A stretch of 64,000 nt of DNA from NCBI RefSeq assembly GCF_036178145.1, contig NZ_CP108067.1:1860001-1924000 (forward strand). Reading direction: 5' to 3'. Numbering within the stretch: the stretch's first letter is position 1; the number at the start of each line of letters is the position of its first letter. This stretch comes from Streptomyces sp. NBC_00273 (GTDB lineage: Bacteria; Actinomycetota; Actinomycetes; Streptomycetales; Streptomycetaceae). Positions 1 to 8,853 of this stretch are shown one piece after another. Below the pieces are notes generated by a model. The model was not told the DNA's origin and ran no database searches. It saw only the letters and a list, made by a program, of their open reading frames with translations. The position numbers were made by a program, and so were the translations under genes.

Positions 1-547
1 CACGCTCGTCGCACAGGCGGGCGAGCGCGGTGAAGTCGGCCGCGTCGATGACCTTTCCGGTGGGGTTGTTGGGGAAGTTCACCGACACGACGCGGGTGTT
101 CGGCCGGAGCGCCGCCGCCACTTCGTCGAGGTCCAGGGCCCAGTTGCGGTCCGGGTCGAGGGCCACGCCGGTGACCTCGCACAGCGCCATCGGCACGGTC
201 TCGGCGGCCTGGTAGTTCGGGGTCACCACCACGGCGTGGTCCCCGGCGTCGAGCAGGACGTTCATCGCCAGGTAGAGGGCTTCCTCGGCTCCCGCGAAGC
301 AGATCACGTCGCCCGCGCCGGCGTTCTCGTACGTCTGGGCGATCACCTCGCGCAGGGCCGGGTCGCCGAAGGTTTCGGTGTATCCCAAGGGCAGGTTCTC
401 GAAGGCCTCACTGTCCTTGTCGTCGGCCAGCGAGAGGAGCTCGCCCAGCGTCATGGTCTGGACGTCGGAGGCGGTCAGGTGGTGGCGGGCGGTGAACTCC
501 CAGCGGGAGAAGTAAGTTTCCAGTCGGAAGTCGGGCAGCCTTGTCAT
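1..547 (-). CDS. PLP-dependent aminotransferase, class I/II (partial, C-terminus off the left edge)
   Basis: Translation from the ATG at 547 begins MTRLPDFRLETYFSRWEF and runs open to the window edge (about 182 residues). Features of a fold-type I aminotransferase are visible: a glycine-rich stretch around the cofactor phosphate site (FAGAEEALYLAMN), a VVTPNYQA segment, and the FPNNPTGK motif whose Asn contacts PLP. The catalytic Lys lies outside the window. Its start overlaps the stop of the upstream regulator as ATGA (544-547), so the two are translationally coupled. Substrate unknown; an amino acid donor or substrate is inferred from the family and from the DauR-like partner. Confidence 0.85.
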   Translation of the reverse strand, partial: MTRLPDFRLETYFSRWEFTARHHLTASDVQTMTLGELLSLADDKDSEAFENLPLGYTETFGDPALREVIAQTYENAGAGDVICFAGAEEALYLAMNVLLDAGDHAVVVTPNYQAAETVPMALCEVTGVALDPDRNWALDLDEVAAALRPNTRVVSVNFPNNPTGKVIDAADFTALARLCDER

Positions 548-1194
548 GGTCGGTCCTTCGCGTTCGGTGATCTGAGTTCGGCGAGCAGGCCGTAGACAGT
601 GGAACGGGACACCTGCAGGGCGCCGGCGACGACGGGAGCGGCGCGGCGGACCGCGAACACCCGGGCCTCCTCCAGCCGGCTGAGAACGGCCAGGCGGTCC
701 TGGCGGGTCATGCGTTCGACGGGGCGCCCCGTCTCGCGGACGTAGCCGCCGATGACGTGCTGGATGCGCTCGGACCAGTCCTGCTCGAACAACGGCTCCG
801 GGCGCTGCACGGTGGGGGCGCCGAAGGCGGACAGGACCGCGGCGGCTTGTTCCAGCGGAGTGCGGTCGAGGTTGATGCACAGCACCGCCGACGGTCGGTC
901 CTGCGGATCGCGCAGGACCGCGCTGACCGATGTGAGCCGACGACCGTCGACGAGCAGCTTCTCGTACGGCCCGAACACGTCCTGTGCCGACGGTTCGAGA
1001 TCGTCCAGCTCCCCCAGCAGCGAGGGATCTCCCACACCGCGGGAGGTCATCGGATTCCAGATCCCGAGGACCCGGTCGGTGTCCGGATCGTGCAGGACGA
1101 CCTCCGCGTACGGGCCGAGCAGCAACGCAACGGCCTGGGCCACCGGCGCCCACAGTCGCACACGAGCATCTTGCGGGTCTTCGACATTCCCCAT
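544..1194 (-). CDS. DauR/YheO-type transcriptional regulator (PAS-like plus HTH)
   Basis: 216 residues. The N-terminal 120 residues match the YheO-like PAS domain pattern (LLGPYAEVVLHDPDTDRVLGIWNP), and the C-terminal 60 residues are a helix-turn-helix of the DauR type (GALQVSRSTVYGLLAELR). Family members such as DauR sense small molecules and control amino acid catabolic operons. Here it is the first gene of a two-gene unit with the aminotransferase, overlapping it by 4 bases. Upstream of its ATG lies a set of TGGAC/GTCCA inverted repeats (1198-1231) that is a good candidate for its own operator. No clear Shine-Dalgarno sequence precedes the ATG, so the start could be leaderless or slightly different. 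Confidence 0.8.
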   Translation of the reverse strand: MGNVEDPQDARVRLWAPVAQAVALLLGPYAEVVLHDPDTDRVLGIWNPMTSRGVGDPSLLGELDDLEPSAQDVFGPYEKLLVDGRRLTSVSAVLRDPQDRPSAVLCINLDRTPLEQAAAVLSAFGAPTVQRPEPLFEQDWSERIQHVIGGYVRETGRPVERMTRQDRLAVLSRLEEARVFAVRRAAPVVAGALQVSRSTVYGLLAELRSPNAKDRP

Positions 1195-1197
1195 GAG

Positions 1198-1231
1198 TGG
1201 ACTATAAGTCCAGACTGGACAAACAGTCCAG
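1198..1231. promoter_or_regulatory. overlapping TGGAC/GTCCA palindromes, candidate operator
   Basis: Four alternating half sites produce three overlapping inverted repeats: TGGAC-TATAA-GTCCA (1198-1212), GTCCAGACTGGAC (1208-1220) and CTGGAC-AAACA-GTCCAG (1215-1231). They abut the start of the DauR-like gene and lie 12 bases from the ligase stop codon. Autoregulation by the DauR-like protein is an inference from position. Confidence 0.6.
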
Positions 1232-1242
1232 AGACAGGCCGC

Positions 1243-2736
1243 TCACTGACCGGTGACCACGATCTCGCGCTTGAGGATCTTGCCGGTGGGTCCCTTGGGA
1301 AGCTCGGCCGTGAACGTGACGATCCGCGGGTACTTGTACGCCGCCACCCGGTCCCTGACGTACTCCCGGATCTCCTCGGCCGTGGCCTCGGCACCGGGCC
1401 GGAGCACGATCACCGCTGCGATCTCCTCCCCGTGGAACGAGTGCGGCACGCCGACGACGGCGGCCTCGGCGACCGACGGGTGCGCGTACAGCACCTCCTC
1501 GACTTCACGCGGGTACACGTTGTAGCCGCCGCGGATGATCAGATCCTTCTTCCGGTCGACGATGAAGTAGAAGCCGTCCTCGTCGAGACGGGCCAGATCA
1601 CCGCTGTGGAACCAGCCGTCGCGGACCGCCTCCGCCGTGGCCTCGCGGCGGTTCCAATAGCCCGTCATGAGGTTCTCACCGCGGATCGCGATCTCGCCGA
1701 CCTCACCGGGGGGCACCGCGCCACCGTCCTCGGCGACGAGCTTCATCTCGACTCCGCGGACGGGCTGTCCGATCGAACCCGCCTTGCGCGGGCGGTCCGG
1801 GTGGTTGAAGGCGGCGACCGGTGAGGTCTCGGAGAGTCCGTACCCTTCGAGGACGGTGACGCCGAAGCGCCGCTCGAAGCCGTGCAGCACCTCGACCGGA
1901 AGCGAGGCGCCGCCCGAGACGGCCAGGCGGAGCCCGTGGGTGCTGAAGCCTTCGGGGAGCTCGGCATAGAGCAGCGCCGCGTACATCGTCGGCACGCCGA
2001 GGAACACGGTGACTCCGTCGCGGGCCATGATCTCCAGGGCGCGCTGCGGCTCGAACCGCGGCAACAGGGTCAGTGTGGCGCCGGCGGCAACGGCGGTGTT
2101 CAGCGCGCAGGTCTGACCGAAGGCGTGGAAGAGGGGCAGGCCACCGAAGAGCACGTCGTCGGGTCCGACCTGAAGCAGCGTCTCGGCCGCGGTGGCGGTG
2201 TTGGTGGCCAGGTTCCGGTGGGACAGTTCGGCCCCCTTCGGCGTCCCGGTCGTGCCCGAGGTGTAGAGGATGAGGGCCGCCTCGTCATCGGTACGGTCGA
2301 CGACGCCGGGCACCGGTTCGTGGGCCCGCAGCATGTCGTCGAAGTCCGCGGGCTCGGTCACCAGGCATGCGGTTCCGGTCTCGGCAGCGGCCTTCACGAC
2401 CTCGTCCGCGAACAGGGGGAACACCAGCGCCATCCGCGCCCCGCAGTCGCGCAGGGTGAAGGCCACCTCACGGGCTTTGAGGAGCGGGTTCATCGGCACG
2501 ACCACGCCGCCGGCCCGCAGGATGCCGTAGTAGACGACCGGGAACAGCGGCACGTTGGGCATGGTCAGCGCGATGCGATCGCCGGGCCGGACACCGCGGT
2601 CGCGCAGCAGGGCGGCGACCCTGGCGCTCGCGTCGTCCAACTGGGCGTAGGTGAGCGTGCTGCCGTCGTGGCGGACGGCGATGCGATCGCCCCGGGCCGC
2701 GGCGGAGTCCACGAGGAACGTGGCGAGGTTGGTCAT
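1243..2736 (-). CDS. acyl-CoA synthetase (AMP-forming, long-chain fatty acid CoA ligase family)
   Basis: 497 residues, normal length for an ANL-superfamily ligase that activates a carboxylic acid as acyl-AMP and transfers it to CoA. Visible motifs: P-loop YTSGTTGTPKGAELSHRN, GYGLSETSP, the hinge region SGDLARLDEDGFYFIVDRKK, GYNVYPREVEEVL, and the C-terminal catalytic Lys in PTGKILKRE. AGGAG lies 9 bases before the ATG. It runs on the minus strand, divergent from the AraC regulator. With the plus-strand cluster it could activate an acid freed by, or feeding, the beta-keto acid cleavage enzyme, but that link is inferred. Confidence 0.92.
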   Translation of the reverse strand: MTNLATFLVDSAAARGDRIAVRHDGSTLTYAQLDDASARVAALLRDRGVRPGDRIALTMPNVPLFPVVYYGILRAGGVVVPMNPLLKAREVAFTLRDCGARMALVFPLFADEVVKAAAETGTACLVTEPADFDDMLRAHEPVPGVVDRTDDEAALILYTSGTTGTPKGAELSHRNLATNTATAAETLLQVGPDDVLFGGLPLFHAFGQTCALNTAVAAGATLTLLPRFEPQRALEIMARDGVTVFLGVPTMYAALLYAELPEGFSTHGLRLAVSGGASLPVEVLHGFERRFGVTVLEGYGLSETSPVAAFNHPDRPRKAGSIGQPVRGVEMKLVAEDGGAVPPGEVGEIAIRGENLMTGYWNRREATAEAVRDGWFHSGDLARLDEDGFYFIVDRKKDLIIRGGYNVYPREVEEVLYAHPSVAEAAVVGVPHSFHGEEIAAVIVLRPGAEATAEEIREYVRDRVAAYKYPRIVTFTAELPKGPTGKILKREIVVTGQ

Positions 2737-2985
2737 GTCGGCAATCTCCTTGGGTTCGTCTCGGCCCGCGACGCGGCAGCCAGAGGGCGGATCACCGCAC
2801 GTGGGGTGGTGCCCCCGTCGCGAGCGCTGGCGCTACCGGTGCCGTGCGACCCGGCCGACCGGAGCCGCGGCGCCACGAGCGGACCGGGCCGGTGAACGGC
2901 GCCATGCTAGGTTGCCCACTCATCGCCGTGCTTGTCCTGGCGTGACATGAGACTTTTCTTTTCGGGACAGTCTTGGAGCGTGCAC
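2737..2985. promoter_or_regulatory. divergent promoter region between ligase and AraC regulator
   Basis: A 249-bp gene-free stretch between divergent starts. It must hold both promoters. No clear palindrome was found. Confidence 0.4.
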
Positions 2986-4008
2986 ATGAGGCCCCTGGTC
3001 CGTACCGCAGCCCTCAGCGGCTACGTCGAGCTGTGTCGATCGCTCGGTATCGACCCGCAGCCGCTGATGAAGCGCGTGGGCCTGGACACCGCCGCCCTCG
3101 CGGTCCAGGACCGGTGGATCTCCGGCTCCGCCGTGGTCCAGGTGCTGGAACTGTCGGCAGTCGCCGCGGGTCACGAGGACTTCGGATTGCTCATGGCGGA
3201 GTTCCGGCGCTTCTCCAACCTCGGCCCCATCAGTCTGGTCGTCCGTGAGGAACCCGATGTGCGGAGCGCACTGGGGCTGTTGATCCGCCACCAGCACATG
3301 TACAACGAGGTCCTGGACACCCGATTGTCCGAGGGGGACGGGCTGGCCACGTTGAAGGTCGACCTGCGTCTGGGCGAAGCGCTGGACACCCGGCAGGCCA
3401 CGGAGCTGGCCATCGCCGCCTACCACCGAATCCTGCGCGACTTCCTGCACACCCGGTGGCAGCCCCTCTCCGTATGGTTCAGGCACCCTGCACCGGCGGA
3501 CGTCTCGACGCACCGGCGCGCCTTCGGCCCCATCGTGGAGTTCGACCGCGAGTTCGACGGCATCGTCTTCTACGCGGGCGATCTCGACGCGCCCAACGCG
3601 ATGGCGGATCCACTGCTGCGCGCGTACGCCCACCAGTACTTCGAGGCGATCACCGTACCCAGGGACACCACCACCGCGGACCGGGTGCGCGAGCTGATCG
3701 AGGTCCTGCTGCCGACGGGGCGCTGCTCGATCGAACAGGTCGCCCGCAGCCTGGGCGTGGACCGGCGGACCGTTCACCGGCACCTGGCCTCCTCGGGCGA
3801 GACGTTCTCCTCGCTCCTGGGCGCCACCCGTCGGCACCTCGCGGAGCAGTTCGTCGCGAACCCCCGGCGCTCGCTCACGGAGATCTCCGACCTGCTGGGC
3901 TTCTCGTCGCTGAGCGGTTTCTCGCGCTGGTTCCACGAGCAGTTCGGGTGCAGCCCCCGGGCATGGCGCAGTGCCGGGAGCCAACACCGGCTTCCCGGCC
4001 AGGACTGA
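2986..4008 (+). CDS. AraC-family transcriptional regulator
   Basis: 340 residues from the ATG at 2986, chosen because GGAG lies 7 bases upstream; an in-frame extension to 2932 exists but has no ribosome site. The first 200 residues fit the arabinose-binding-like (Arabinose_bd, OruR/ArgR-like) domain, and the C-terminal 100 hold a double HTH (RSLGVDRRTVHRHLASSG and ISDLLGFSSLSGFSRWFHEQ, ending with SPRAWR). Such proteins usually activate a neighbouring catabolic operon in the presence of its substrate; the plus-strand operon starting at 4349 is the obvious target. Confidence 0.9.
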   Translation: MRPLVRTAALSGYVELCRSLGIDPQPLMKRVGLDTAALAVQDRWISGSAVVQVLELSAVAAGHEDFGLLMAEFRRFSNLGPISLVVREEPDVRSALGLLIRHQHMYNEVLDTRLSEGDGLATLKVDLRLGEALDTRQATELAIAAYHRILRDFLHTRWQPLSVWFRHPAPADVSTHRRAFGPIVEFDREFDGIVFYAGDLDAPNAMADPLLRAYAHQYFEAITVPRDTTTADRVRELIEVLLPTGRCSIEQVARSLGVDRRTVHRHLASSGETFSSLLGATRRHLAEQFVANPRRSLTEISDLLGFSSLSGFSRWFHEQFGCSPRAWRSAGSQHRLPGQD

Positions 4009-4348
4009 CACCGCGGTCGGCACGGGTTCGGCCGAGCCGAGCCGTGCCGGCCCGCTCGGCACGGCTCACGCGATGTCCCCAAATGACAAATTATCTGTCC
4101 CTGAGAGTCAAGCGAACGCCGTTGCCCGCCCCTACCTTGGCACCACCGCAGAGACGCGGTCGGCCGCCGGACGAAAGGGGGTTCCCCCATGCACGCTTCC
4201 TCCGGACCGGTCGATCGTACGAGGGCCGCCCACGCGCCCGCTGTCCCCGGTTGACCCGCATCCATCCTCGCCGGACATCACGACCCCGCGCATCGCACGC
4301 GGCGATGCTTCCGGCGAGTGATCACCGATCGCACGAAGGAGACGGACC
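4009..4348 (+). promoter_or_regulatory. 340-bp leader of the catabolic operon
   Basis: No gene is seen. An AT-richer patch at about 4078-4112 (ATGACAAATTATCTG) is the likeliest promoter or activator-binding area. AAGGAG at 4335-4340 serves the GTG start of the next gene. No perfect inverted repeat was found. Confidence 0.4.
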
Positions 4349-5401
4349 GTGCACTTCCACGACGACTCACTCTTCCCGGAGAACCAGGAGAAGCTGGTGA
4401 TCCAGGCCGCTCCCTACGGGCCGGAGTGGCTGCCCGGCGACGCCGACGACCTCCCCCTGACGATGGACGAGCACGTACAGGCGGCCGTGGACTGTTACAA
4501 CGCCGGAGCCACCGTGCTCCACATCCACGTACGCGAGCTCGACGGCAAGGGCTCCAAGCGGATGTCCATGTTCAACGAACTCCTGGGCCGGCTGCGCCAG
4601 GCCGTGCCGGACATGGTCCTGCAGATCGGCGGCTCGATCTCGTTCGCTCCGGAGGACGAGGGCAGCGAGGCCAAGTGGCTGAGCTACGACACCCGCCACC
4701 TGCTGGCCGACCTCGACCCCGCGCCGGACCAGGTGACGATCGCGATCAACACCAGCCAGATGAACATCGTCGAGATCATGACCGACGACGACCTGGCGGG
4801 CACCTCGATCGCGAAGCCCGAGTACTACAAGGCCTACCGCGACATGGTCGTCGAGGCGGGCCCCGATTTCTACCTGGAGCACCTGGAGCGCCTGCGCGAG
4901 AACGGCATCCAGCCGCACTTCCAGCTCGCCACCCTGGCTCAGCTCGAAACCGTGGAGCGGCTCATCCGAGCCGGCGTCCACACCGGCCCGCTGATCCTCA
5001 ACTACGTGGCCATCGGCGGCGGTTTCGCGGGCCGGCACCCGGCAGACCTGATCGAGTTCGTCCGTCGCACCCCGGACGGCGCCGTCCTCACCATCGAGAG
5101 TTCCATGCGCGCCGTGGCGCCGATGAACGCCATCGGCATCGCGCTCGGTGTGCACGTGCGCGTGGGCAACGAGGACAACCTGTGGCGGCGCAAGGGCGAG
5201 CGCATGACCACCGTCGAGCAGATCGAGCAGATGGTGCAGATCTCCGAGGCGCTCGGCCGCGACATCGCGACGGGCGCCGAGGCCAAGAAGATCTACAAGC
5301 TCGGCGAGTACTACTCCGGGACCGACGAGACGCTGGCCCGTCTCGGCATGGTGCCGAACCGCCGACCCGGTCAGCGCGGCCCCATGCTGCGCGTCGTCTG
5401 A
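4349..5401 (+). CDS. beta-keto acid cleavage enzyme (BKACE / Kce family)
   Basis: 350 residues from a GTG with AAGGAG 8 bases upstream. BKACE enzymes are zinc-dependent TIM barrels that react a beta-keto acid with acetyl-CoA to give acetoacetate and a new acyl-CoA; known members cleave 3-keto-5-aminohexanoate (lysine fermentation) or dehydrocarnitine. The zinc-binding HIHVR motif is at His58/His60, and the conserved GNEDNLW and late E-S-S-M-R segments are present. It is longer than the usual 280-310 residues, with extra sequence around 85-150 and at the C-terminus. Substrate cannot be read from sequence. Confidence 0.88.
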   Translation: MHFHDDSLFPENQEKLVIQAAPYGPEWLPGDADDLPLTMDEHVQAAVDCYNAGATVLHIHVRELDGKGSKRMSMFNELLGRLRQAVPDMVLQIGGSISFAPEDEGSEAKWLSYDTRHLLADLDPAPDQVTIAINTSQMNIVEIMTDDDLAGTSIAKPEYYKAYRDMVVEAGPDFYLEHLERLRENGIQPHFQLATLAQLETVERLIRAGVHTGPLILNYVAIGGGFAGRHPADLIEFVRRTPDGAVLTIESSMRAVAPMNAIGIALGVHVRVGNEDNLWRRKGERMTTVEQIEQMVQISEALGRDIATGAEAKKIYKLGEYYSGTDETLARLGMVPNRRPGQRGPMLRVV

Positions 5402-5526
5402 TCGCGGCACGGGACCACCGCGCCGCCGTGCCGCCGCGCGGCTGCGGACCCACGGGGCTGCCGTGTCCCCGGCACCGGCGGCCGCTTCTTCTCTTCCCCA
5501 CCTCCCCCGAACAACGGAGCACGCCC

Positions 5527-6501
5527 ATGGCCCACGCCATTCGCTTCAAGGAGACCGGCGGTCCCGACGTCCTGCACTGGGAAGAGGTCGTCGTCGGCGC
5601 CCCCGGCCCGGGCGAGGTACGGATCCGGCACGGAGCCGTCGGACTCAACTTCGCCGACACCTACTTCCGCAGCGGCCTGTATCCCGCACCGCTGCCCGCC
5701 GGACTGGGCGTCGAGGCCGCGGGGGTGGTCCAGGCGGTGGGCGAAGGCGTCACCCATGTCGCCGAAGGCGACCGGGTCACGTACACCGGAAGCCCGCTCG
5801 GTGCCTACAGCACGGAACGGGTCATGCCCGCCGACTCCCTGATCCGGCTGCCGGACGGCATCGGCTTCGAGACGGCTGCCGCGATGACCATGCGCGGCCT
5901 CACTTCCGCCTACTTGTTGCGCAGGATCCACCCGCTGAAGGCCGGGGACACGATCCTGCTGACCGCGGCGGCGGGTGGCGTCGGCCTCATCGTCTGCCAG
6001 TGGGCCAAGCTGCTCGGGCTCACCGTCATCGGCACCGTCTCCACCGAGCAGAAGGCCGAGCTCGCCCGCGCCCACGGCTGCGACCACGTCATCCGCTACC
6101 CGCGCGAGAACGTGGCCGAGCGGGTGCGCGAACTGACGGACGGCATCGGCGTTCCGGTCGCCTTCGACAGCATCGGCAGGTCCACCTACGCCGCCTCGCT
6201 GGCCTCGCTACGGCGCCGCGGTCTGCTGGTCTGCTTCGGTACGGCGTCCGGGCCGGTCCCGCCCATCGACGCCATGCAACTGGCGCTCAGCGGCTCCCTG
6301 TTCGTCACCCGGCCGGCTCTCGCCGACTACATCGCTGACCCTGCGGAGCGAGCGGCGCTGGCGGGAGAGCTCTTCGACCACGTCGCTTCCGGACGCATCT
6401 CCATCGAGATCAACCAGCGCTACGCGCTCGACGACGCCGTACGGGCACACCGCGAGCTGGAGTCGGGACGGACCACGGGATCGTCCGTCTTCGTCCTCTG
6501 A
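5527..6501 (+). CDS. zinc-free quinone oxidoreductase-like dehydrogenase (MDR, QOR type)
   Basis: 324 residues. It has the GroES-like N-terminal domain (GLNFADTYFRSGLYP, then GVEAAGVV) and a Rossmann domain with AAAGGVGLIVCQWAKLLG. The cysteines of zinc alcohol dehydrogenases are absent, as in zeta-crystallin/QOR proteins that use NADPH to reduce quinones or enones. GGAGC precedes the ATG. It is the second gene of the cluster (125-bp gap after the BKACE gene). The role is probably reduction or oxidation of a pathway intermediate. Confidence 0.88.
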   Translation: MAHAIRFKETGGPDVLHWEEVVVGAPGPGEVRIRHGAVGLNFADTYFRSGLYPAPLPAGLGVEAAGVVQAVGEGVTHVAEGDRVTYTGSPLGAYSTERVMPADSLIRLPDGIGFETAAAMTMRGLTSAYLLRRIHPLKAGDTILLTAAAGGVGLIVCQWAKLLGLTVIGTVSTEQKAELARAHGCDHVIRYPRENVAERVRELTDGIGVPVAFDSIGRSTYAASLASLRRRGLLVCFGTASGPVPPIDAMQLALSGSLFVTRPALADYIADPAERAALAGELFDHVASGRISIEINQRYALDDAVRAHRELESGRTTGSSVFVL

Positions 6502-6549
6502 GCCGCTGCCGCATCACGCGCGTCTCCACCCTCTCCAGGAGGAAGCACC

Positions 6550-7464
6550 ATGGAAAAGACCGTCTCTTCGCTGGACGGCGCACCCTCGTCGGTACGCGCA
6601 CGCTCCCGCGCCTCGATCAAGGTCGAGCCGCTGACCTGCACCATCGGCGCCGAACTCTCCGGAGTGAACCTCGGCGATGCCGTGCGCGACGACGACCTGT
6701 TCGCCGAGATCAAGGCCCTGCTCCTGCAGTACAAGGTGCTGTTCCTGCGGGAACAGGACATCACCCGAGCCGAACACGTCGCCTTCGCCGAGCGCTTCGG
6801 CCCGCTGGAGGACCATCCGGTGGCCGGAAGCGACCCCGACCACCCCGGCCTGGTACGGATCTACAAGGACCTGGACAGCGCGCCCGAGCACTACGAGAAC
6901 GCGCTGCACACCGACGCCACCTGGCGCGAGAACCCGCCCATGGGCGCCGTGCTGCGCTGCATCGAGTCGCCCCCGGTGGGCGGTGACACGATCTGGGTCA
7001 ACATGGCCGAGGCCCACCGCCGGCTGCCGGAGCACATCAAGACGCAGATCAAGGGGCTGCGGGCCCGGCACAGCATCGAGTCCACCTTCGGCGCCGCCAT
7101 GCCGCAGGCGGGGCGTCACGCGCTGGCAGCACGGTTCCCCGACGCGGAGCACCCGGTGGTGCGCACCCACCCCGAGACGGGCGAACAGATCCTCTTCGTC
7201 AACGCCTTCACCACGCACTTCGTCAACTACCACACCCCCGAGAACGTGCGCTTCGGGACGGACTACGCCCCCGGCGCGGGCCTCCTGCTGAACTACCTGA
7301 TCAGCCAGGCCGCCGTCCCCGAGTACCAGGTGCGCTGGCGCTGGACGCCGAACAGCATCGCCATCTGGGACAACCGCTCCACCCAGCACTACGCCGTCCA
7401 GGACTACTGGCCCGCCGTCCGCAAGATGGAGCGCGCCGGAATCGTCGGCGACAGGCCGTTCTAA
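6550..7464 (+). CDS. TauD/TfdA-family Fe(II)/2-oxoglutarate dioxygenase
   Basis: 304 residues with the iron facial triad visible: His120-x-Asp122 in LHTDATW and His280 in WDNRSTQHYA, followed by the 2-oxoglutarate-binding Arg region near VRKMER. Family members hydroxylate next to a heteroatom (taurine, 2,4-D, sulfonates, alkyl ethers or amines) and so release an aldehyde plus the heteroatom group. AGGAGGAAGCACC precedes the ATG. Within this operon it may open the substrate before the beta-keto cleavage step; this is inferred. Confidence 0.9.
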   Translation: MEKTVSSLDGAPSSVRARSRASIKVEPLTCTIGAELSGVNLGDAVRDDDLFAEIKALLLQYKVLFLREQDITRAEHVAFAERFGPLEDHPVAGSDPDHPGLVRIYKDLDSAPEHYENALHTDATWRENPPMGAVLRCIESPPVGGDTIWVNMAEAHRRLPEHIKTQIKGLRARHSIESTFGAAMPQAGRHALAARFPDAEHPVVRTHPETGEQILFVNAFTTHFVNYHTPENVRFGTDYAPGAGLLLNYLISQAAVPEYQVRWRWTPNSIAIWDNRSTQHYAVQDYWPAVRKMERAGIVGDRPF

Positions 7465-7503
7465 CCCTTTCCCTTTCCGCCACGAGCAGTTGAGGTGATG
7501 ACA

Positions 7504-8853
7504 ATGGGGTTTTTCACCGCTGTGGAACCCGCCCCGGGCAGAACCGTTTCCGGTTCCTCGGAGTGGCCCGTGTCCCGGCGCTACGCCTGGGTGGTCTTTG
7601 CACTGAGTTTCGGACTCCTGCTCTCGGACTACATGTCCCGGCAGGTCCTCAACGCCGTCTTCCCGATGCTGAAGGCCGACTGGCTTCTCTCGGACGCCCA
7701 ACTGGGCTCCCTCAGCGGCATCGTGGCGCTGGCCGTCGGTCTGCTCACCCTCCCGCTCTCGCTGCTGGCCGACCGATGGGGCAGGGTGAGATCCCTGGTC
7801 ATCGCGGCCGCGATGTGGAGCCTGGCAACCCTGGGCTGTGCGGTGGCAGCGAGCTACGACCAGATGTTCACCGGTCGGCTCTTCGTCGGCATCGGCGAGG
7901 CCGCGTACGGCAGTGTCGGTATCGCCGTGGTCCTCAGCGTCTTCCCGCGCGCACTGCGGGCGACGCTCTCGGGAGCCTTCATCGCCGGCGGGGCCTTCGG
8001 CTCGGTCCTGGGCATATCCATCGGCGGCGCCGTGGCCCAGGCGTACGGCTGGCGCTGGGCGTTCGGCGTGATGGGCGTCTTCGGCCTGGTGCTCGCGGGC
8101 ATCTACGCCGTCGTGGTCACGGAGAAGCGGCTGGCCCCGCGGCAGGATCCGGCGGCGGACGGGGCCGGCACGCAGGAGGGCGACCGTCTCCGCGTGCTCC
8201 TCCCCCGGCTGTTCTCCTCCGTCTCGGTGGTCAGCGCCTACATCGGCAGCGGTCTGCAACTGTTCATCGCAGGCGCCCTGATCGCCTGGCTGCCCAGCTA
8301 CTTCAACCGCTACTACGACATGCCCACCGCGAAGGCCGGCGCAACGGCAGGGCTCTTCGCCCTGATGATCGGAATCGGCATGATCGCCGGCGGCATCGCC
8401 TCGGACCGGATCAGCCGTCGCGCCCCGGTCCGCAAGTGGGCCGTCGCCATCAGCTGCAGCACGGGCTCCCTCGTCCTGCTGATGACCGCGTTCCGCCTGC
8501 CGGCCGGCCCCGTACAGCTGCTCGTGCTGGGGCTGGGAACCGTGCTGTGTGCAGGAACGGCCGGGCCGGGGGCCGCCATGGTGGCGAACCTGACCCCCGC
8601 GGCCATCGCCGCGACGGCGTTCGCCACGCTCACGCTGGCCCAGAGCCTGCTCGGGCTCGCCCCCGGCCCCGCGGTCACGGGGATGCTCGCGGACCGACTC
8701 GGTCTGCTCGGCGCGCTCCAGCTCGTCCCGCTCGTGGCGATCGCGGCCACCACGGCGTTCCTGATCGGCCGCCATTGCTACGACCGTGACGTACGCCGTC
8801 TGACCGGGGTCGCCCCGGCGGCGGAGCCGCAGAAGACGGAGGTGTGCTCATGA
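7504..8853 (+). CDS. MFS transporter (12 TM, anion:cation symporter-like)
   Basis: 449 residues from the ATG at 7504, which has GAGG at an 8-base spacing; a GTG at 7495 and ATG at 7498 overlap that site and are less likely. About 12 hydrophobic segments are visible, with the MFS loop motif LADRWGRVRS between TM2 and TM3 and a second, weaker version (ASDRISRRAPVRK) in the C-terminal half. It is probably the uptake system for the substrate of this operon. It ends in an ATGA overlap with the next gene. Confidence 0.9.
   Translation: MGFFTAVEPAPGRTVSGSSEWPVSRRYAWVVFALSFGLLLSDYMSRQVLNAVFPMLKADWLLSDAQLGSLSGIVALAVGLLTLPLSLLADRWGRVRSLVIAAAMWSLATLGCAVAASYDQMFTGRLFVGIGEAAYGSVGIAVVLSVFPRALRATLSGAFIAGGAFGSVLGISIGGAVAQAYGWRWAFGVMGVFGLVLAGIYAVVVTEKRLAPRQDPAADGAGTQEGDRLRVLLPRLFSSVSVVSAYIGSGLQLFIAGALIAWLPSYFNRYYDMPTAKAGATAGLFALMIGIGMIAGGIASDRISRRAPVRKWAVAISCSTGSLVLLMTAFRLPAGPVQLLVLGLGTVLCAGTAGPGAAMVANLTPAAIAATAFATLTLAQSLLGLAPGPAVTGMLADRLGLLGALQLVPLVAIAATTAFLIGRHCYDRDVRRLTGVAPAAEPQKTEVCS

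Noticed and set aside
4318..6501. 727-codon plus-strand frame that includes the QOR-like gene
   Set aside because: Only the last 324 codons, from the ATG at 5527, are real. The first 400 are an out-of-frame Arg/Pro-rich reading through the BKACE gene.
6514..8775. 753-codon open frame on the minus strand
   Set aside because: It lies antisense to the dioxygenase and MFS genes, whose families are clear. Its translation is His/Arg/Gly-rich with no domain, as expected for an antisense frame of high-GC genes.
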